Positions 42,691 to 51,471 of a stretch of 64,000 bases of DNA are shown here, in pieces. The position numbers and the translations under genes were made by a program. Below the pieces are notes generated by a model. It was not told the DNA's origin, made no database searches, and was given only the letters and a program-made list of their open reading frames with translations. Numbering within the stretch: the stretch's first letter is position 1; the number at the start of each line of letters is the position of its first letter. This DNA comes from Prevotella sp. (GTDB lineage: Bacteria; Bacteroidota; Bacteroidia; Bacteroidales; Bacteroidaceae): the NCBI GenBank assembly GCA_017524385.1, contig JAFWSS010000034.1, forward strand, positions 22,075 through 86,074, given 5' to 3'.

Positions 42691-43527
42691 ATGGCATATC
42701 AATACGACATCCAAACCAGCAATTTCCTCAACTTGTTGCGCAGTGGTGCGTTCAACGAGTCGAAAGCCATTGGCATCATGTCTGACTACAAATGGAGCCA
42801 ATTAGTTTCCCTTGCTTGGTGGCACCAACTCACTCCCATCCTAGCCAAGGGGGTGGAGCATTACTATCCTGGCGACCAACTCAACATACCGCAAAGCCAG
42901 ATTGAGAATATCAAGGAGCAACTGTCCTCTTTCCCTGCAATGGGTTTTTCCGACTTGTATGTCTTCGACCATCTTCATATGAAGGACAAGAGGCTCGAGG
43001 AACGACTTCAGCAGATTATCAGAAAAGAGTATGGCGACCCGGAGAAGTCGTATGAAACAATGCAACTGATGGCAATCATCATCACCAATGTAGAGAACAT
43101 TCTCACTTGCAAGAGTTTCCTAAGGGGTGTGATCGACCTGGGCAGGTATCTTCGCATCGATGGTGACAAGGTAGATTTCGTGAAGTTAGAGAAATGGCTA
43201 TCTCAGACCAGCATGACCCGCATGGCAGAATTTCAAGGCAATTTACTCATCGAGGGTTTTGGTTTCAGCAAGGAAGAGCTGCCCTTCGTGTCAAAATTGT
43301 ATTCAAATGCTCACAAATGGGTAATCCGCTCCTTGATGCTTCGCGAGCATAAACGGCAGCCCCGTCATCCTGGTGCCACATCTGGAAATGGATTTGCGCT
43401 AAGCAGTCCCCTCACTGCCTTGCATACCATCCGGCATACCCTATCATACAGACGCTTTGCATCTCGTGAGGCTCGTTCCGCCATTTTCCAAGGTATCATG
43501 CGTGGCTTGGTAGAAATTGATGAGTGA
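42691..43527 (+). CDS. Unknown conserved protein (nucleotidyltransferase-like N-terminus?)
   Basis: 278 residues. The N-terminal pattern SNFLNLLRSGAFNESKAIGI...WSQLVSLAWWHQLTPILAKG resembles the start of uncharacterised nucleotidyltransferase-like proteins, but no catalytic GS/Asp motif is evident. The middle (ILTCKSFLRGVIDLGRYLRIDGDKVDFVKLEKWL) looks like a block conserved in Bacteroidales proteins of unknown function. It starts 12 bp after the antiporter gene and may be in the same transcript. The basic C-terminus (HKRQPRHPG) is polar. Confidence 0.65.
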   Translation: MAYQYDIQTSNFLNLLRSGAFNESKAIGIMSDYKWSQLVSLAWWHQLTPILAKGVEHYYPGDQLNIPQSQIENIKEQLSSFPAMGFSDLYVFDHLHMKDKRLEERLQQIIRKEYGDPEKSYETMQLMAIIITNVENILTCKSFLRGVIDLGRYLRIDGDKVDFVKLEKWLSQTSMTRMAEFQGNLLIEGFGFSKEELPFVSKLYSNAHKWVIRSLMLREHKRQPRHPGATSGNGFALSSPLTALHTIRHTLSYRRFASREARSAIFQGIMRGLVEIDE

Positions 43528-43623
43528 ATGGTTCTGACAGCGTTCAAAAGTAAAAAAAACAAAAATTATTGCACACATCATGAAAATAAGTGGCAGGTAT
43601 CTGTTAGAATCATCTTTTTTTTG

Positions 43624-43631
43624 TATCTTTG
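43624..43631 (+). promoter_or_regulatory. -7 box of the lysozyme-gene promoter
   Basis: TATCTTTG, 23 bp before the start at 43654, after a T-rich run. Confidence 0.55.
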
Positions 43632-43653
43632 CAATCAGATATAATTGATTGAC

Positions 43654-44352
43654 ATGGACAGACTCTTATTTACAATGGTCGGTTTGTTAACGACCCTTTT
43701 CACTTATGCTCAAACTTACGGTATCCAATGTGAAGACACGTGCAACCATATCCATGGTCTCGACATGAGCCATTACCAACAAGACATTTGGTGGGAGACC
43801 CTTGGCGACAACAGTCATATGGCATATGTATATTTCAAGGCTACCGAGGGCAAGGAGACCCAAGACTATACCTACAAGCGTAATATCGACCTTGCCCACA
43901 GCCATGGTCTGAAAGTGGGTTCGTATCATTTCTACCATGCCAATGTCCCACAACACCTTCAACTACGCAATTTCATGAGTCAATGCAAGCCAGTCGACCA
44001 AGACCTCATCCCCATGATAGACATAGAGACGAAACCCAAATCGATGAGTACCAGGCAGTTTTGCGACTCGTTGATGAAGTTTCTATTGATGATAGAGGAA
44101 GCGTACCATCAAAAACCCCTGCTTTATACCGGACGAAATTTCTACAACAACTATCTATGTGGCAAAGTAGACGATTACCCTCTGATGGTGGCGATGTACT
44201 CAAATGAAGAGCCCCAACTAGCAGACGACCGCGACTACATCATCTGGCAATACACAGGTAAAGGACGTATCAACGGTGTGAACGGTTATGTGGACAAGAG
44301 CCGTCTTATGGGAAAGCACAGTCTTCGAGAACTACGTTTCAAACCATGGTAA
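43654..44352 (+). CDS. GH25 family lysozyme
   Basis: 232 residues from the ATG at 43654. Signal peptide MDRLLFTMVGLLTTLFTYAQ. Catalytic region: IHGLDMSHYQ (Asp), VYFKATEGKETQDYTYKRN, GLKVGSYHFYH and MIDIETKP (Asp-x-Glu), closing DYIIWQYTGKGRINGV. It cleaves peptidoglycan; as a secreted enzyme in a Gram-negative it may serve cell-wall turnover or interbacterial competition. Alone in its transcription unit. Confidence 0.9.
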   Translation: MDRLLFTMVGLLTTLFTYAQTYGIQCEDTCNHIHGLDMSHYQQDIWWETLGDNSHMAYVYFKATEGKETQDYTYKRNIDLAHSHGLKVGSYHFYHANVPQHLQLRNFMSQCKPVDQDLIPMIDIETKPKSMSTRQFCDSLMKFLLMIEEAYHQKPLLYTGRNFYNNYLCGKVDDYPLMVAMYSNEEPQLADDRDYIIWQYTGKGRINGVNGYVDKSRLMGKHSLRELRFKPW

Positions 44353-44439
44353 TATAATCTTAACAGCATATATTTCTTGGCAGCCCCCATGCTTGGGTGG
44401 CAAGTCAATTAAGCATAAAACCTAACAGCAAGAGCAACT

Positions 44440-46326
44440 ATGGCAATTATAAAATGTCCTGAATGTGGACACCAAATTAGCGAAACAGCGACAGTCTGCC
44501 CCTCTTGTGGGGAGAAAATTGCCGGCAATATAGTGAAATGTGCTTTTTGTGGTGAAGTCTATTTCAAAGACGATGGCATCTGTCCTCGTTGCTATCGCTC
44601 TTTGCCACAAGGCGAGCATGACGCAGATAAAACACCTTCGTCAGAAGCCTCTTCTGTTGAGAACAACAATGATTCGCAGGATAACCTCCCAGCCCCTGCT
44701 ACCAACGATGCCGAAGTTCATAAGGAAAGTGAGAAGGAGGAATTGGAATCGGAGCAAATGGAAGAACAGGAAGACGATTCCGAGGCCGATGATGCCGGCG
44801 TGCCACCTATGGAAGAGGAAGAAGAGTTTGATGATGACGACGAAACCACCAACGTACTTCCTAGAACCGACAACAAGGATGATGATTCAGAATCCAGCAA
44901 CAACAGCGATGACGCCGACGATGAGTCGTATATCGATATCGATGACGAGCAGTTGGAAAAACCTGTTCATAATGACGAAGGAACATCCGAAGAGGAAAAG
45001 TCGAAACACAAATACATACCCGTTGTGGTTTCTTTGGCCATCGCGGCTCTTATCGCTGCTGTTTCCTTGTATTTCTACAATGCCAGCAAACTCGATAATG
45101 AAACCCGTGCATACGACATAGCCATAGCCAGCAACGACGTGAAAGAGATGCAGAGTTTCCTTCGCAATTACCCTGATGCCACATCAAAACACAAGAAAGA
45201 GATACAAGACAAGATTGATTACATCAACAAGCATAGCGACGACCTCTCTTTTATCATGGTGAGACGAGACAAGGAAAGAATCCTTCAATTCTTAACCGAC
45301 TATCCTGACACGCCCAAGAAGCAAACCCTCCTTGCCATGGTTGACTCCATCGACTGGGAAGATGCTCAGAAGTTGAACACCAAGGAAGCTTATGAACACT
45401 ACCTCGAAGCACATTCTGACGGTCTGTTTGCCAAAGATGCCAAGGACAGAATCGCCATCAAAATCGTGGCAACCAACGAAGAGGATGTGAAAAGGGCCAA
45501 GTCGCTTTTCCGCGAATTCTTCCTTAGCGTGAATGGGAATGAATCCTCTCGCCTCATAGCAACGTTGAATAATCAAATGACTTCTTTCATGGGCACCACC
45601 AACCCTTCTAATGGAGACGTGGTGGCATGGATGAATCGCCAACACAAGGATGATGTATCCAATGTGATATGGAAACTCAATCACGATTATAAAATCACAA
45701 AGCGCGAACAAAACAACATCAAGGAATCCACAGTGGATTTCACAGCATCGCAGACCATCAAATACAAGGACGGAAGGACCAAAACCGAAAATTACAAAGT
45801 GACAACCACTGTGACAGAACAATACAAGATTTCCTCGATGTCGATGACAAAATATGTTCCCAAACCTGGCGAGCAAGCCACGTCATCATCCTCTTCAGGA
45901 AGTTCATCTGCGGGAAACAGCAAGCCCTCCGGCAGTCAGAGCCAAAGCAAGCCCTCAGGCAGTCAGAGCCAAAGCAAGCCCTCAGGCAGTCAAAGTCAGA
46001 GCAAGCCCTCCGGCAGTCAGAGCCAAAGCAAGCCCTCCGGCAGTCAAAGTCAGAGCAAGCCCTCCAGCAGTCAAAGTCAGAGCAAGCCCTCAGGCAGTCA
46101 GAGCCAAAGCAAGCCCTCCGGCAGTCAAAGCAAGCCCTCAGGTAGTCAAAGCCAAAGCAAACCTTCCGGCAGTCAGAGCAAGCCCTCTGGCAGTCAGAAC
46201 AAGCCTTCTGGCAGTCAGAGCAAGCCTTCTGGCAGTCAAAACAAGCCTAAACCTTCCGGCAGTCAGAGCAGCCAGAGCAAGCCCTCAGGCAGCCAGAGCA
46301 AACCGAGCAATGGGGCTAAAAAATAA
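44440..46326 (+). CDS. Double zinc-ribbon membrane protein with Ser/Gln/Lys/Pro repeat tail
   Basis: 628 residues. Two zinc ribbons at the N-terminus (C6/C9/C20/C23 and C34/C37/C48/C51), then a very acidic low-complexity region (about 60-185), one membrane helix (IPVVVSLAIAALIAAVSLYF, about 193-213), and a helical soluble domain (about 214-480, including SLFREFFLSVNGNESSRLIA). The tail (about 485-628) is about 15 copies of KPSGSQ/KPSGSQSQ. With an N-terminal zinc ribbon the N-terminus is probably cytoplasmic and the tail outside the membrane. The repeat is a 27-bp coding minisatellite and could vary in length between strains. Function unknown. Confidence 0.8.
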   Translation: MAIIKCPECGHQISETATVCPSCGEKIAGNIVKCAFCGEVYFKDDGICPRCYRSLPQGEHDADKTPSSEASSVENNNDSQDNLPAPATNDAEVHKESEKEELESEQMEEQEDDSEADDAGVPPMEEEEEFDDDDETTNVLPRTDNKDDDSESSNNSDDADDESYIDIDDEQLEKPVHNDEGTSEEEKSKHKYIPVVVSLAIAALIAAVSLYFYNASKLDNETRAYDIAIASNDVKEMQSFLRNYPDATSKHKKEIQDKIDYINKHSDDLSFIMVRRDKERILQFLTDYPDTPKKQTLLAMVDSIDWEDAQKLNTKEAYEHYLEAHSDGLFAKDAKDRIAIKIVATNEEDVKRAKSLFREFFLSVNGNESSRLIATLNNQMTSFMGTTNPSNGDVVAWMNRQHKDDVSNVIWKLNHDYKITKREQNNIKESTVDFTASQTIKYKDGRTKTENYKVTTTVTEQYKISSMSMTKYVPKPGEQATSSSSSGSSSAGNSKPSGSQSQSKPSGSQSQSKPSGSQSQSKPSGSQSQSKPSGSQSQSKPSSSQSQSKPSGSQSQSKPSGSQSKPSGSQSQSKPSGSQSKPSGSQNKPSGSQSKPSGSQNKPKPSGSQSSQSKPSGSQSKPSNGAKK

Positions 46327-46363
46327 TTTCTTCCAAATAATCCAATTTAACATCAATCATCAC

Positions 46364-46696
46364 ATGATTATAGACTACAAACAAATAGAGGAACAAAACC
46401 TTGAAGGTTTCAAAGGAGGCAATGGCATACTCCACACACGCAACCATGTGGACGAGAAGAACAAGATCATGATGAGTCGTTTGTCACCAGGAGCCAACAT
46501 AGGCTACCATTCGCATGAAATGAATTCAGAAATCATTTTCTGCATCAGCGGGCATGGCCATTTCAAATATGACGACACCGAGGAGTCATTTGTCGCAGGC
46601 GATGTGCATTACTGTCCCATGGGTCACTCCCATGCGATGTATAATGATGGTGACGACGATTTGGTGTATTTTGCCATCGTTGCAGAGCATCATTAG
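46364..46696 (+). CDS. Cupin domain protein
   Basis: 110 residues. Cupin motif 1, SPGANIGYHSHEMNSEIIFCISGHG, and motif 2, FVAGDVHYCPMGHSHAMYND, provide His/Glu metal ligands. A small single-domain cupin, cytoplasmic, of unknown substrate (small-molecule isomerase/epimerase or sensor). It lies 37 bp after the zinc-ribbon gene. The start at 46364 is the first ATG in frame after that gene's stop. Confidence 0.8.
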   Translation: MIIDYKQIEEQNLEGFKGGNGILHTRNHVDEKNKIMMSRLSPGANIGYHSHEMNSEIIFCISGHGHFKYDDTEESFVAGDVHYCPMGHSHAMYNDGDDDLVYFAIVAEHH

Positions 46697-46769
46697 GCCT
46701 AGCAGATTGAATTGAATTACGAGTGGTTGTCTTCAAGAGGACAGCCCTATGGAATATTTGTGAAACGAA

Positions 46770-47615
46770 TCAGTTGACCATGATAGGCAGGTCATTGTTT
46801 TTCATGAGTTGGTCAACGGAAGTATGTGGGTGTTTAGCCATATAGGCACCCACATTATCAATATAAATGGATTTGAACATCTGTTTCCCCATCACCTTGT
46901 TGACTACCCATTGTGCCTTCCCCATATGTATGTCCATCTCCTTTTGACTTGCTTCATAAGGAAATAGCGGTGGGTACAAACTCAAGATATAGAAGCAGAT
47001 GAAATCAGGAACGATATATTCCCTTTTCATCATCTTCCTTTGGTCTTTGTCGTAATATTTGTCATACAAAGGATAATCTTCCCCAAGGTATTTGTCAAGG
47101 CATATTCCCACCGACTCGTCTCCCACCACGATGCTTTGGTCAAGAGCACAAATCTGGGTATATACGAGAGGTACTTTGAAATTGGGAATCCATGATTTCA
47201 ATGTGTGGAATGCTTTAGAAAGTTGACTGTTGAGGTCATCAACATTGGCATATTGCAATTCAGCTTCCGTGATGATGGCTTGCAATGTGGAGTCCTGGTA
47301 AAAAGCAAGTAGTTTGTTGTTGATTTCCGGGTCATCCACCTTCCCTATGTGCAGTATTTTCTCTATCAGTGTTCTTGTTTCGTTAGGATAGTCAGTACAC
47401 ATTTGTTGAAGGGCAGAAAAATCTCCAGTTGTAAGGAACAAACTCTCCATCCTGTCGTATCTCTGTATTTTCACTATCAGCGTGTCGTTTTCAACTTCAT
47501 CAAAGGGTTTGAGTTTATAGTTGCACCCAACCATCATACCCAAGGCTATGAGTATGAAAAAGGATGCTGCAAAATGATGCAGGCATTTTGATATATTGAT
47601 GCTTGCTGATTTCAA
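46770..47615 (-). CDS. GldB-like lipoprotein
   Basis: 281 residues using a TTG start at 47615. The only in-frame upstream start, another TTG at 47663, lies above the predicted transcription start (promoter 47640-47671), so it is unlikely. It gives a lipoprotein signal ending LIALGMMVGC. The body matches the GldB family: IQRYDRMESLF, LDKYLGEDYPLYDKYYDKDQ, REYIVPDFICFYI. GldB is part of the gliding/type IX secretion-related set in Bacteroidetes; in non-gliding species the role is unclear. No other gld genes are in the window. Confidence 0.8.
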   Translation of the reverse strand: MKSASINISKCLHHFAASFFILIALGMMVGCNYKLKPFDEVENDTLIVKIQRYDRMESLFLTTGDFSALQQMCTDYPNETRTLIEKILHIGKVDDPEINNKLLAFYQDSTLQAIITEAELQYANVDDLNSQLSKAFHTLKSWIPNFKVPLVYTQICALDQSIVVGDESVGICLDKYLGEDYPLYDKYYDKDQRKMMKREYIVPDFICFYILSLYPPLFPYEASQKEMDIHMGKAQWVVNKVMGKQMFKSIYIDNVGAYMAKHPHTSVDQLMKNNDLPIMVN

Positions 47616-47639
47616 AATAGTAAAAAGTTTTTTATGGTA

Positions 47640-47671
47640 CAAAAGTACTAAAAAATATTTCAAAATCCAAA
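47640..47671 (-). promoter_or_regulatory. Promoter of the GldB-like gene
   Basis: Minus strand TTTG (47668-47671), 20 bp, TACTTTTG (47640-47647). It decides the start codon: only the TTG at 47615 is downstream. Confidence 0.7.
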
Positions 47672-47804
47672 GGTTTTGCTAAAAAAATTAAAATTCATAT
47701 TCAATAGTGCCGCAAAATGGATAATTTTGTTAAAGGGGTGAAATATTTCCTTTCTCCTGGAGACCATCTTTGGTGTTCTGTTGGTTCCATTATCTTTTTT
47801 CAGG

Positions 47805-47836
47805 TTTGGTGGAATGAGAATAAACGATTAACTTTG
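47805..47836 (+). promoter_or_regulatory. Promoter of the GHL10-type gene
   Basis: TTTG (47805-47808), 20 bp, TAACTTTG (47829-47836), 26 bp before the start at 47863. Confidence 0.75.
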
Positions 47837-47862
47837 CATGTGTTAAGCAAAACGTGATATCA

Positions 47863-49512
47863 ATGTTTAGAAAATCTCTCATCTTGTTGGCTTTCTGCCT
47901 GTCGGCTTTGACCTCATGGGGACAATTTCCCAAATATGAAGTTCGTGCAGTATGGCTAACCACCCTAAAGAGTTTGGACTGGCCATCAGTGAAAGCAACA
48001 ACTCCAGAGTCCATAGAACGACAGAAGCAACAGTTGCGCACCATACTCGACCAACTAGGTCGGACCCATGTGAACACGGTCCTTCTCCAAACCAGGATAC
48101 GTGCCACAACGATATACCCATCTCAATACGAGCCATGGGATGCCTGCTTGACAGGCAAGGGCGGTCGCTCTCCAGGTTACGACCCACTGCAGTTTGCCAT
48201 CGATGAATGTCACAAGCGTGGCATGGAGTTGCACGCATGGGTTGTTGCCATTCCCGTAGGAAAATGGAATGACATCGGTTGCAAACAATTACGAGAGCGT
48301 TATCCGAAAATGCTGATGAAATTGGGCGACGAGGGCTATATGAATCCTGAAAATGCTCAGACTGGTCAATACATAGCAAAGATATGCCGTGAGATAGTGG
48401 AGAACTACGATGTCGATGGCATTCACCTCGATTACATCCGTTATCCTGAAAATATGAAGTTGCGTGTGAGTCGCGACCAGGGACGTGAAAGCATCACCAA
48501 CATTGTGCGTAGCATCCATAATAGCATCAAGGATGTTAAACCTTGGGTGAAGTTGAGTTGCTCTCCCATAGGCAAGTATAGTGACCTCACTCGTCACTCG
48601 AGTCGTGGTTGGAACGCTTACGACAAGGTATGCCAAGATGCCCAAGGCTGGCTTCGCGAGGGTTTGATGGACCAGTTGTATCCCATGATGTATTTCAAGG
48701 ACGACCAATTCTATCCCTTCGCCGTCGATTGGGCATCCAACACTTATGGTCGGACCGTGGCACCAGGATTGGGCATATGGTTGTTGTCTCGCAGCGAAGG
48801 CAGCAACTGGGCACTTTCCGACATCACACGTGAATTGAATGTGTTGCGGGAATTGGGTATGGGACATACCTATTTCCGCAGTCGTTTTTTCACGGACAAC
48901 ACAAAAGGAATCTATTCCTACGTTGAACGTCATCTTGACGTTTACCCCTCTCTACCACCACCCATGACATGGGAGTCGGAAGTGAGGCCATCTCGCCCTG
49001 CCGATCTTAAGTTATCCTGGGAAGGCAGCCGCCTTCGTCTCTTTTGGAAAGAAGTCTCCACTCCGACAGGCACCCCGGGCATTCTCTATAATGTATATGC
49101 TAGCAATGAAACCCCGGTAGACATCAATGATGTCCGGAATCTTGTAGCCAAGCGCCTTTCCTCCCCCACCCTCACTATTGATGGCGAGGATGGCCGTCAT
49201 TATTTCGCAGTGACATCACTTGACCGATATGGCAACGAAAGTGATGCATTGCAGAGCCATCAACCTGTCCGTCCGTCAATAGAATGGCTTCCCAATGACG
49301 GCAAGCAATTGCCTTTGCCCGAAATCGACCCAAGCATCGACTACAGTTATGTCAGCGTGGTGAGCCTTGCGGGCACCACGATGCTCATCCGCCCGGTATC
49401 GGGCGAATCCCTGAACATCAGACGCTTGCCGGAAGGTGTCTATTCGCTCCATGTAGTAGACAAGAAGAAGAAATCCCGTCGTATAGGTCAATTTATCGTG
49501 AAAAGACATTGA
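47863..49512 (+). CDS. Secreted GHL10 (DUF187) glycoside-hydrolase-like protein
   Basis: 549 residues from the ATG at 47863. Signal peptide FRKSLILLAFCLSALTSWG. TIM-barrel blocks: EVRAVWLTTLKSLDWP, HVNTVLLQTRIRATTIYPSQ, GMELHAWVVAIPVGK, YDVDGIHLDYIRYPE (candidate catalytic Asp), LMDQLYPMMYFKD. C-terminal ~180 residues form a fibronectin type III-like beta domain (LKLSWEGSRLRLFWKEV; YNVYASNETPVDIND). Related YngK-type proteins are thought to act on peptidoglycan or glycans. Substrate unknown. Confidence 0.85.
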   Translation: MFRKSLILLAFCLSALTSWGQFPKYEVRAVWLTTLKSLDWPSVKATTPESIERQKQQLRTILDQLGRTHVNTVLLQTRIRATTIYPSQYEPWDACLTGKGGRSPGYDPLQFAIDECHKRGMELHAWVVAIPVGKWNDIGCKQLRERYPKMLMKLGDEGYMNPENAQTGQYIAKICREIVENYDVDGIHLDYIRYPENMKLRVSRDQGRESITNIVRSIHNSIKDVKPWVKLSCSPIGKYSDLTRHSSRGWNAYDKVCQDAQGWLREGLMDQLYPMMYFKDDQFYPFAVDWASNTYGRTVAPGLGIWLLSRSEGSNWALSDITRELNVLRELGMGHTYFRSRFFTDNTKGIYSYVERHLDVYPSLPPPMTWESEVRPSRPADLKLSWEGSRLRLFWKEVSTPTGTPGILYNVYASNETPVDINDVRNLVAKRLSSPTLTIDGEDGRHYFAVTSLDRYGNESDALQSHQPVRPSIEWLPNDGKQLPLPEIDPSIDYSYVSVVSLAGTTMLIRPVSGESLNIRRLPEGVYSLHVVDKKKKSRRIGQFIVKRH

Positions 49513-49540
49513 AAGATCCAACTCATGCAAGCATACGAAA

Positions 49541-49573
49541 GCCGCCCCTATGAGAATTGTCATAGCGGGCGGC
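49541..49573. terminator. Convergent-gene terminator
   Basis: GCCGCCC (49541-49547) pairs with GGGCGGC (49567-49573), extended by TATGA/TCATA. It lies between two convergent genes. Confidence 0.65.
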
Positions 49574-49600
49574 TCACGGTATTATTGCAATACCTAAATC

Positions 49601-50038
49601 TTAGAATGGCAGGTCGTCGGCAGAGTCTTCATTAGCGAAGGCGTCTGTGGGCTGCTGCGCCACATTAGGTTGCTGCGCCACATTAGGCTGCTGAGGACTC
49701 ATCCCAGCGGCTGCATTGAAAGGGTTATCAAATGGAGGAGGAGGTGTGCCCTCCGTTGAAGTTGGTTGAGTGGCCGGCCTTACATCAAACGCCCTGATGC
49801 TGTTGAACCACCTTCCATTATACTCGCGTGCGTCGATGTCAAAGGAAACCTTGACGTCTTGTCCAACTTGGATATTGAATCTTTGAAGCCTATCTTCCCC
49901 AAAGACAGAGAAGACCATCTTCCGAGAGAACTGTCCATCGAGAGTCTCAAGCACGAACTCTTGAACTTTCCATTCTCCTCTTGCGGATGTCCCAGTTTTC
50001 GGCTCGAGTGCAAAAATAATTTTTCCTTCTAATTCCAT
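49601..50038 (-). CDS. DUF3127 OB-fold protein with SSB-like acidic tip
   Basis: 145 residues. The N-terminal ~95 residues are the DUF3127 domain, predicted OB fold (MELEGKIIFALEPKTGTSAR, EWKVQEFVLETLDGQFSRKM, WFNSIRAFDV). A Pro/Gln linker includes tandem QQPNVA repeats, and the protein ends SADDLPF, similar to the SSB C-terminal tip (DDDIPF) used to recruit repair proteins. It probably binds DNA or protein partners at DNA. Divergently oriented to dnaN. Confidence 0.8.
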   Translation of the reverse strand: MELEGKIIFALEPKTGTSARGEWKVQEFVLETLDGQFSRKMVFSVFGEDRLQRFNIQVGQDVKVSFDIDAREYNGRWFNSIRAFDVRPATQPTSTEGTPPPPFDNPFNAAAGMSPQQPNVAQQPNVAQQPTDAFANEDSADDLPF

Positions 50039-50210
50039 AATGTCATGCTTTTTATAAATTAATATTTGTATTACCTTTCATGGACTGAATCACAGTGCCG
50101 ACAAGTGTTAGTTCTAGCAGTTCGTCTATTCAACGATTCGTCCCCACTTGTCAAATTCGTTTGCGAAAGTACAAAAATTACGGCATAAATCGAAACTTTT
50201 GCCATATTTT

Positions 50211-50241
50211 TTTGTCATGTATGAGGTTTTTTGTAATTTTG
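50211..50241 (+). promoter_or_regulatory. Promoter of dnaN
   Basis: TTTG (50211-50214), 19 bp, TAATTTTG (50234-50241). The spacer to the divergent DUF3127 gene (50039-50330) also holds a minus-strand TACTTTCG box. Confidence 0.75.
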
Positions 50242-50330
50242 TGGTCAATAATGAGGATGGCGTATTCCCTGTCTTCCTTGAAGATCAAGCGTCAAAACAT
50301 AGCATATTAACAATTTAAAACATATCCATA

Positions 50331-51458
50331 ATGAAGTTTACCTTATCCAGTACCACACTGAGCACCAAATTGGGTATACTCTCAAAAGTAATCATGAGCA
50401 AGAATGCCATGCCCATACTTGAGGGTTTCCTTTTCGAAGTATCAGAAGGGCAGTTGGTTATTACAGCCTCCGACAATGAGAACGTGATGAAGTCAACATG
50501 CCAGTTGTCTGAAAGTGACGGCAACGGTCGTTTTGTAGTGAGCAGTCGAACCATTCTTGATGCAGTGCGTGAATTACCCGACCAGCCATTGACATTTGAG
50601 GTTGACACATTGGACTATACAGTGAAGGTATATTACCAAAACGGCACTTACAATTTCACTGTTCAGAACGCAGATGAATATCCTCAAACCCAGGCTCTTC
50701 CAATGGATGTCACCACCATCAGTTTTGAGGCAGGTGCTCTTCAGGCCAACATCACTCGTACGATATTCGCCACTACGACACAGGAAGAGTTGCGTCCTGT
50801 GATGAATGGCATTTATTTCGACATCACTCCCGACTTTACAGCCATCGTGGCAAGTGATGGCAGCAAGTTGGTACGAAATCGTTGTTTTTCCGTGAAGAAC
50901 GAAAATCCTGCATCTTTCATCCTTCCAAAGAAGCCAGCATCCCTCTTGAAGAGTGTACTCACGAAAGACGGCGGTGATGTTGTCATCAAGTTCAACGACA
51001 GGAATGCAGTGATCAGTTTTGCCGACGGTGTACTCATCTGCCGTCTTATTGAAGGCCGTTATCCCAACTACAACTCAGTGATTCCGAAAGACAACCCCAA
51101 CCACCTTCGCATCGACCGCCGCGTACTCATCAGTGCCCTTCGCCGAGTGCTTCCTTTTGCCAGCGAGAGCAGTTTGTTAGTGAAGTTCAAGGTTATCCAA
51201 GGTCAGATTGTAGTTTCTTCTGAAGATATCGACTTCTCCACAAGCGCCAAGGAGGCCTTGGTGTGTGAGTATGATGGTGTACCCATGTCCATCGGTTTCA
51301 AAGGTCCAGCCTTGCTTGACATCCTCAACAACCTTGACAGCGACGAGGTGGTCATAGAGTTGGCCGACCCCAGTCGTGCTGGTGTGATAGTCCCAGCGCA
51401 ACAACCCAACCAAGAGGAGGTACTGATGCTCATCATGCCGATGCTGCTTAACGACTAA
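50331..51458 (+). CDS. dnaN: DNA polymerase III subunit beta (sliding clamp)
   Basis: 375 residues, family length, three repeated domains. N-terminus MKFTLSSTTLSTKLGILSKV, LEGFLFEVSEGQLVITASDNE; centre TQEELRPVMNGIYFDI, SDGSKLVRNRC; C-terminus FKGPALLDILNNLDSDEVV, PAQQPNQEEVLMLIMPMLL (end of the partner-binding groove). Holds DNA polymerase on the template. Followed 13 bp later by a DnaQ-like exonuclease. Confidence 0.96.
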   Translation: MKFTLSSTTLSTKLGILSKVIMSKNAMPILEGFLFEVSEGQLVITASDNENVMKSTCQLSESDGNGRFVVSSRTILDAVRELPDQPLTFEVDTLDYTVKVYYQNGTYNFTVQNADEYPQTQALPMDVTTISFEAGALQANITRTIFATTTQEELRPVMNGIYFDITPDFTAIVASDGSKLVRNRCFSVKNENPASFILPKKPASLLKSVLTKDGGDVVIKFNDRNAVISFADGVLICRLIEGRYPNYNSVIPKDNPNHLRIDRRVLISALRRVLPFASESSLLVKFKVIQGQIVVSSEDIDFSTSAKEALVCEYDGVPMSIGFKGPALLDILNNLDSDEVVIELADPSRAGVIVPAQQPNQEEVLMLIMPMLLND

Positions 51459-51471
51459 ACCCAAGCATCCC

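Noticed and set aside
45900-46320. Short repeats that could suggest a CRISPR array
   Set aside because: They are in frame within a protein tail with period 27 bp and no unique spacers.
47616-47663. Longer N-terminus of the GldB-like gene
   Set aside because: It begins with TTG upstream of the predicted transcription start, and the shorter form gives a normal lipoprotein signal.
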